DNA of 14,498 nt from Chromera velia (lineage: Eukaryota > Sar > Chromeraceae), in NCBI GenBank assembly GCA_018398765.1, contig JAHBMJ010002597.1:1-14498 (forward strand), given 5' to 3'. Both the position numbers and the translations under genes were made by a program. Positions 14,417-14,498 of this stretch are shown piece after piece (within the stretch, counting starts at the first letter, position 1; every line of letters starts with the position of its first letter). The notes beneath the pieces are model-generated. The model was not told the DNA's origin. It saw only the letters and a program-made list of their open reading frames with translations, and ran no database searches.

Positions 14417-14498
14417 CGCGTGTGCATATGTGGCTAGGCCCCCCATCACCATTTATCTCCAAGAAACTTGTCACAGGCTTGCCTGCTCTCTCTCTTTG
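14157..14498. other. Right edge: intron or 5' part of the KH gene, unresolved
   Basis: Just upstream of the first KH exon lies a GGCA repeat (14164-14187; CTGCC on the transcript) that forms its acceptor. A CA run (14369-14400) and GA run (14401-14416) follow. The missing first half of KH one (strand, helix and GxxG loop) should lie here or beyond the edge. No donor in this stretch gives the required phase 0 without a stop, so I assign no exon. A minus-strand fragment reading CDKFLGDK near 14455-14480 is reminiscent of such a loop but is not supported by splice sites. Confidence 0.4.

Overview
This is an intron-rich nuclear window from a eukaryote. Its one certain gene is the 26S proteasome ATPase RPT6 (PSMC5). 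All 11 exons can be placed with GT-AG junctions and matching codon phases. Introns run from about 300 to 900 bases and are packed with dinucleotide and tetranucleotide repeats. Nearly every 3' splice site reads TGCAG, often as part of CTGC or TGCATGC repeats. The Rpt6 sequence is most like plant and alveolate versions (for example the [15 protein letters not shown] stretch). Together with the abundance of TGCATGC words, this fits an alveolate such as a chromerid or coccidian. That assignment is an inference and is not proven by anything here.

Layout. Bases 1-50 are an exact reverse complement of 2591-2640 inside RPT6 intron 1. A minus-strand reading frame (52-469, running off the left edge) encodes a disordered stretch and then a WW domain. 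Bases 470-1672 separate it from RPT6 and form a divergent upstream region. That region holds spaced TGACGCA repeats, a very GC-rich block and a 21-bp-arm hairpin. RPT6 occupies 1673-8995 on the plus strand. Bases 8996-10208 contain its 3' end and an AT-rich island of about 1 kb with no gene. From 14156 down to 10209 on the minus strand, six short exons splice in phase into the C-terminal part of a protein with tandem KH domains (two complete, one half). They are hidden among long CA/GT repeats and no single open reading frame shows them. Its 5' end lies in the unresolved right edge or beyond. RPT6 and the KH gene are tail to tail.

Functionally, RPT6 is a housekeeping proteasome-base ATPase. 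The KH gene is probably an RNA-binding protein of vigilin-like layout. The WW protein is probably a proline-motif adaptor. Nothing suggests the three act in one pathway. I found no prokaryotic-type system, CRISPR array, rRNA, tRNA or recognisable transposase. The most unusual content is non-coding: the exact inverted 50-mer, tetranucleotide repeats that mimic the splice sites they abut, G-quadruplex motifs placed on 5' splice sites, and tandem intron duplications.
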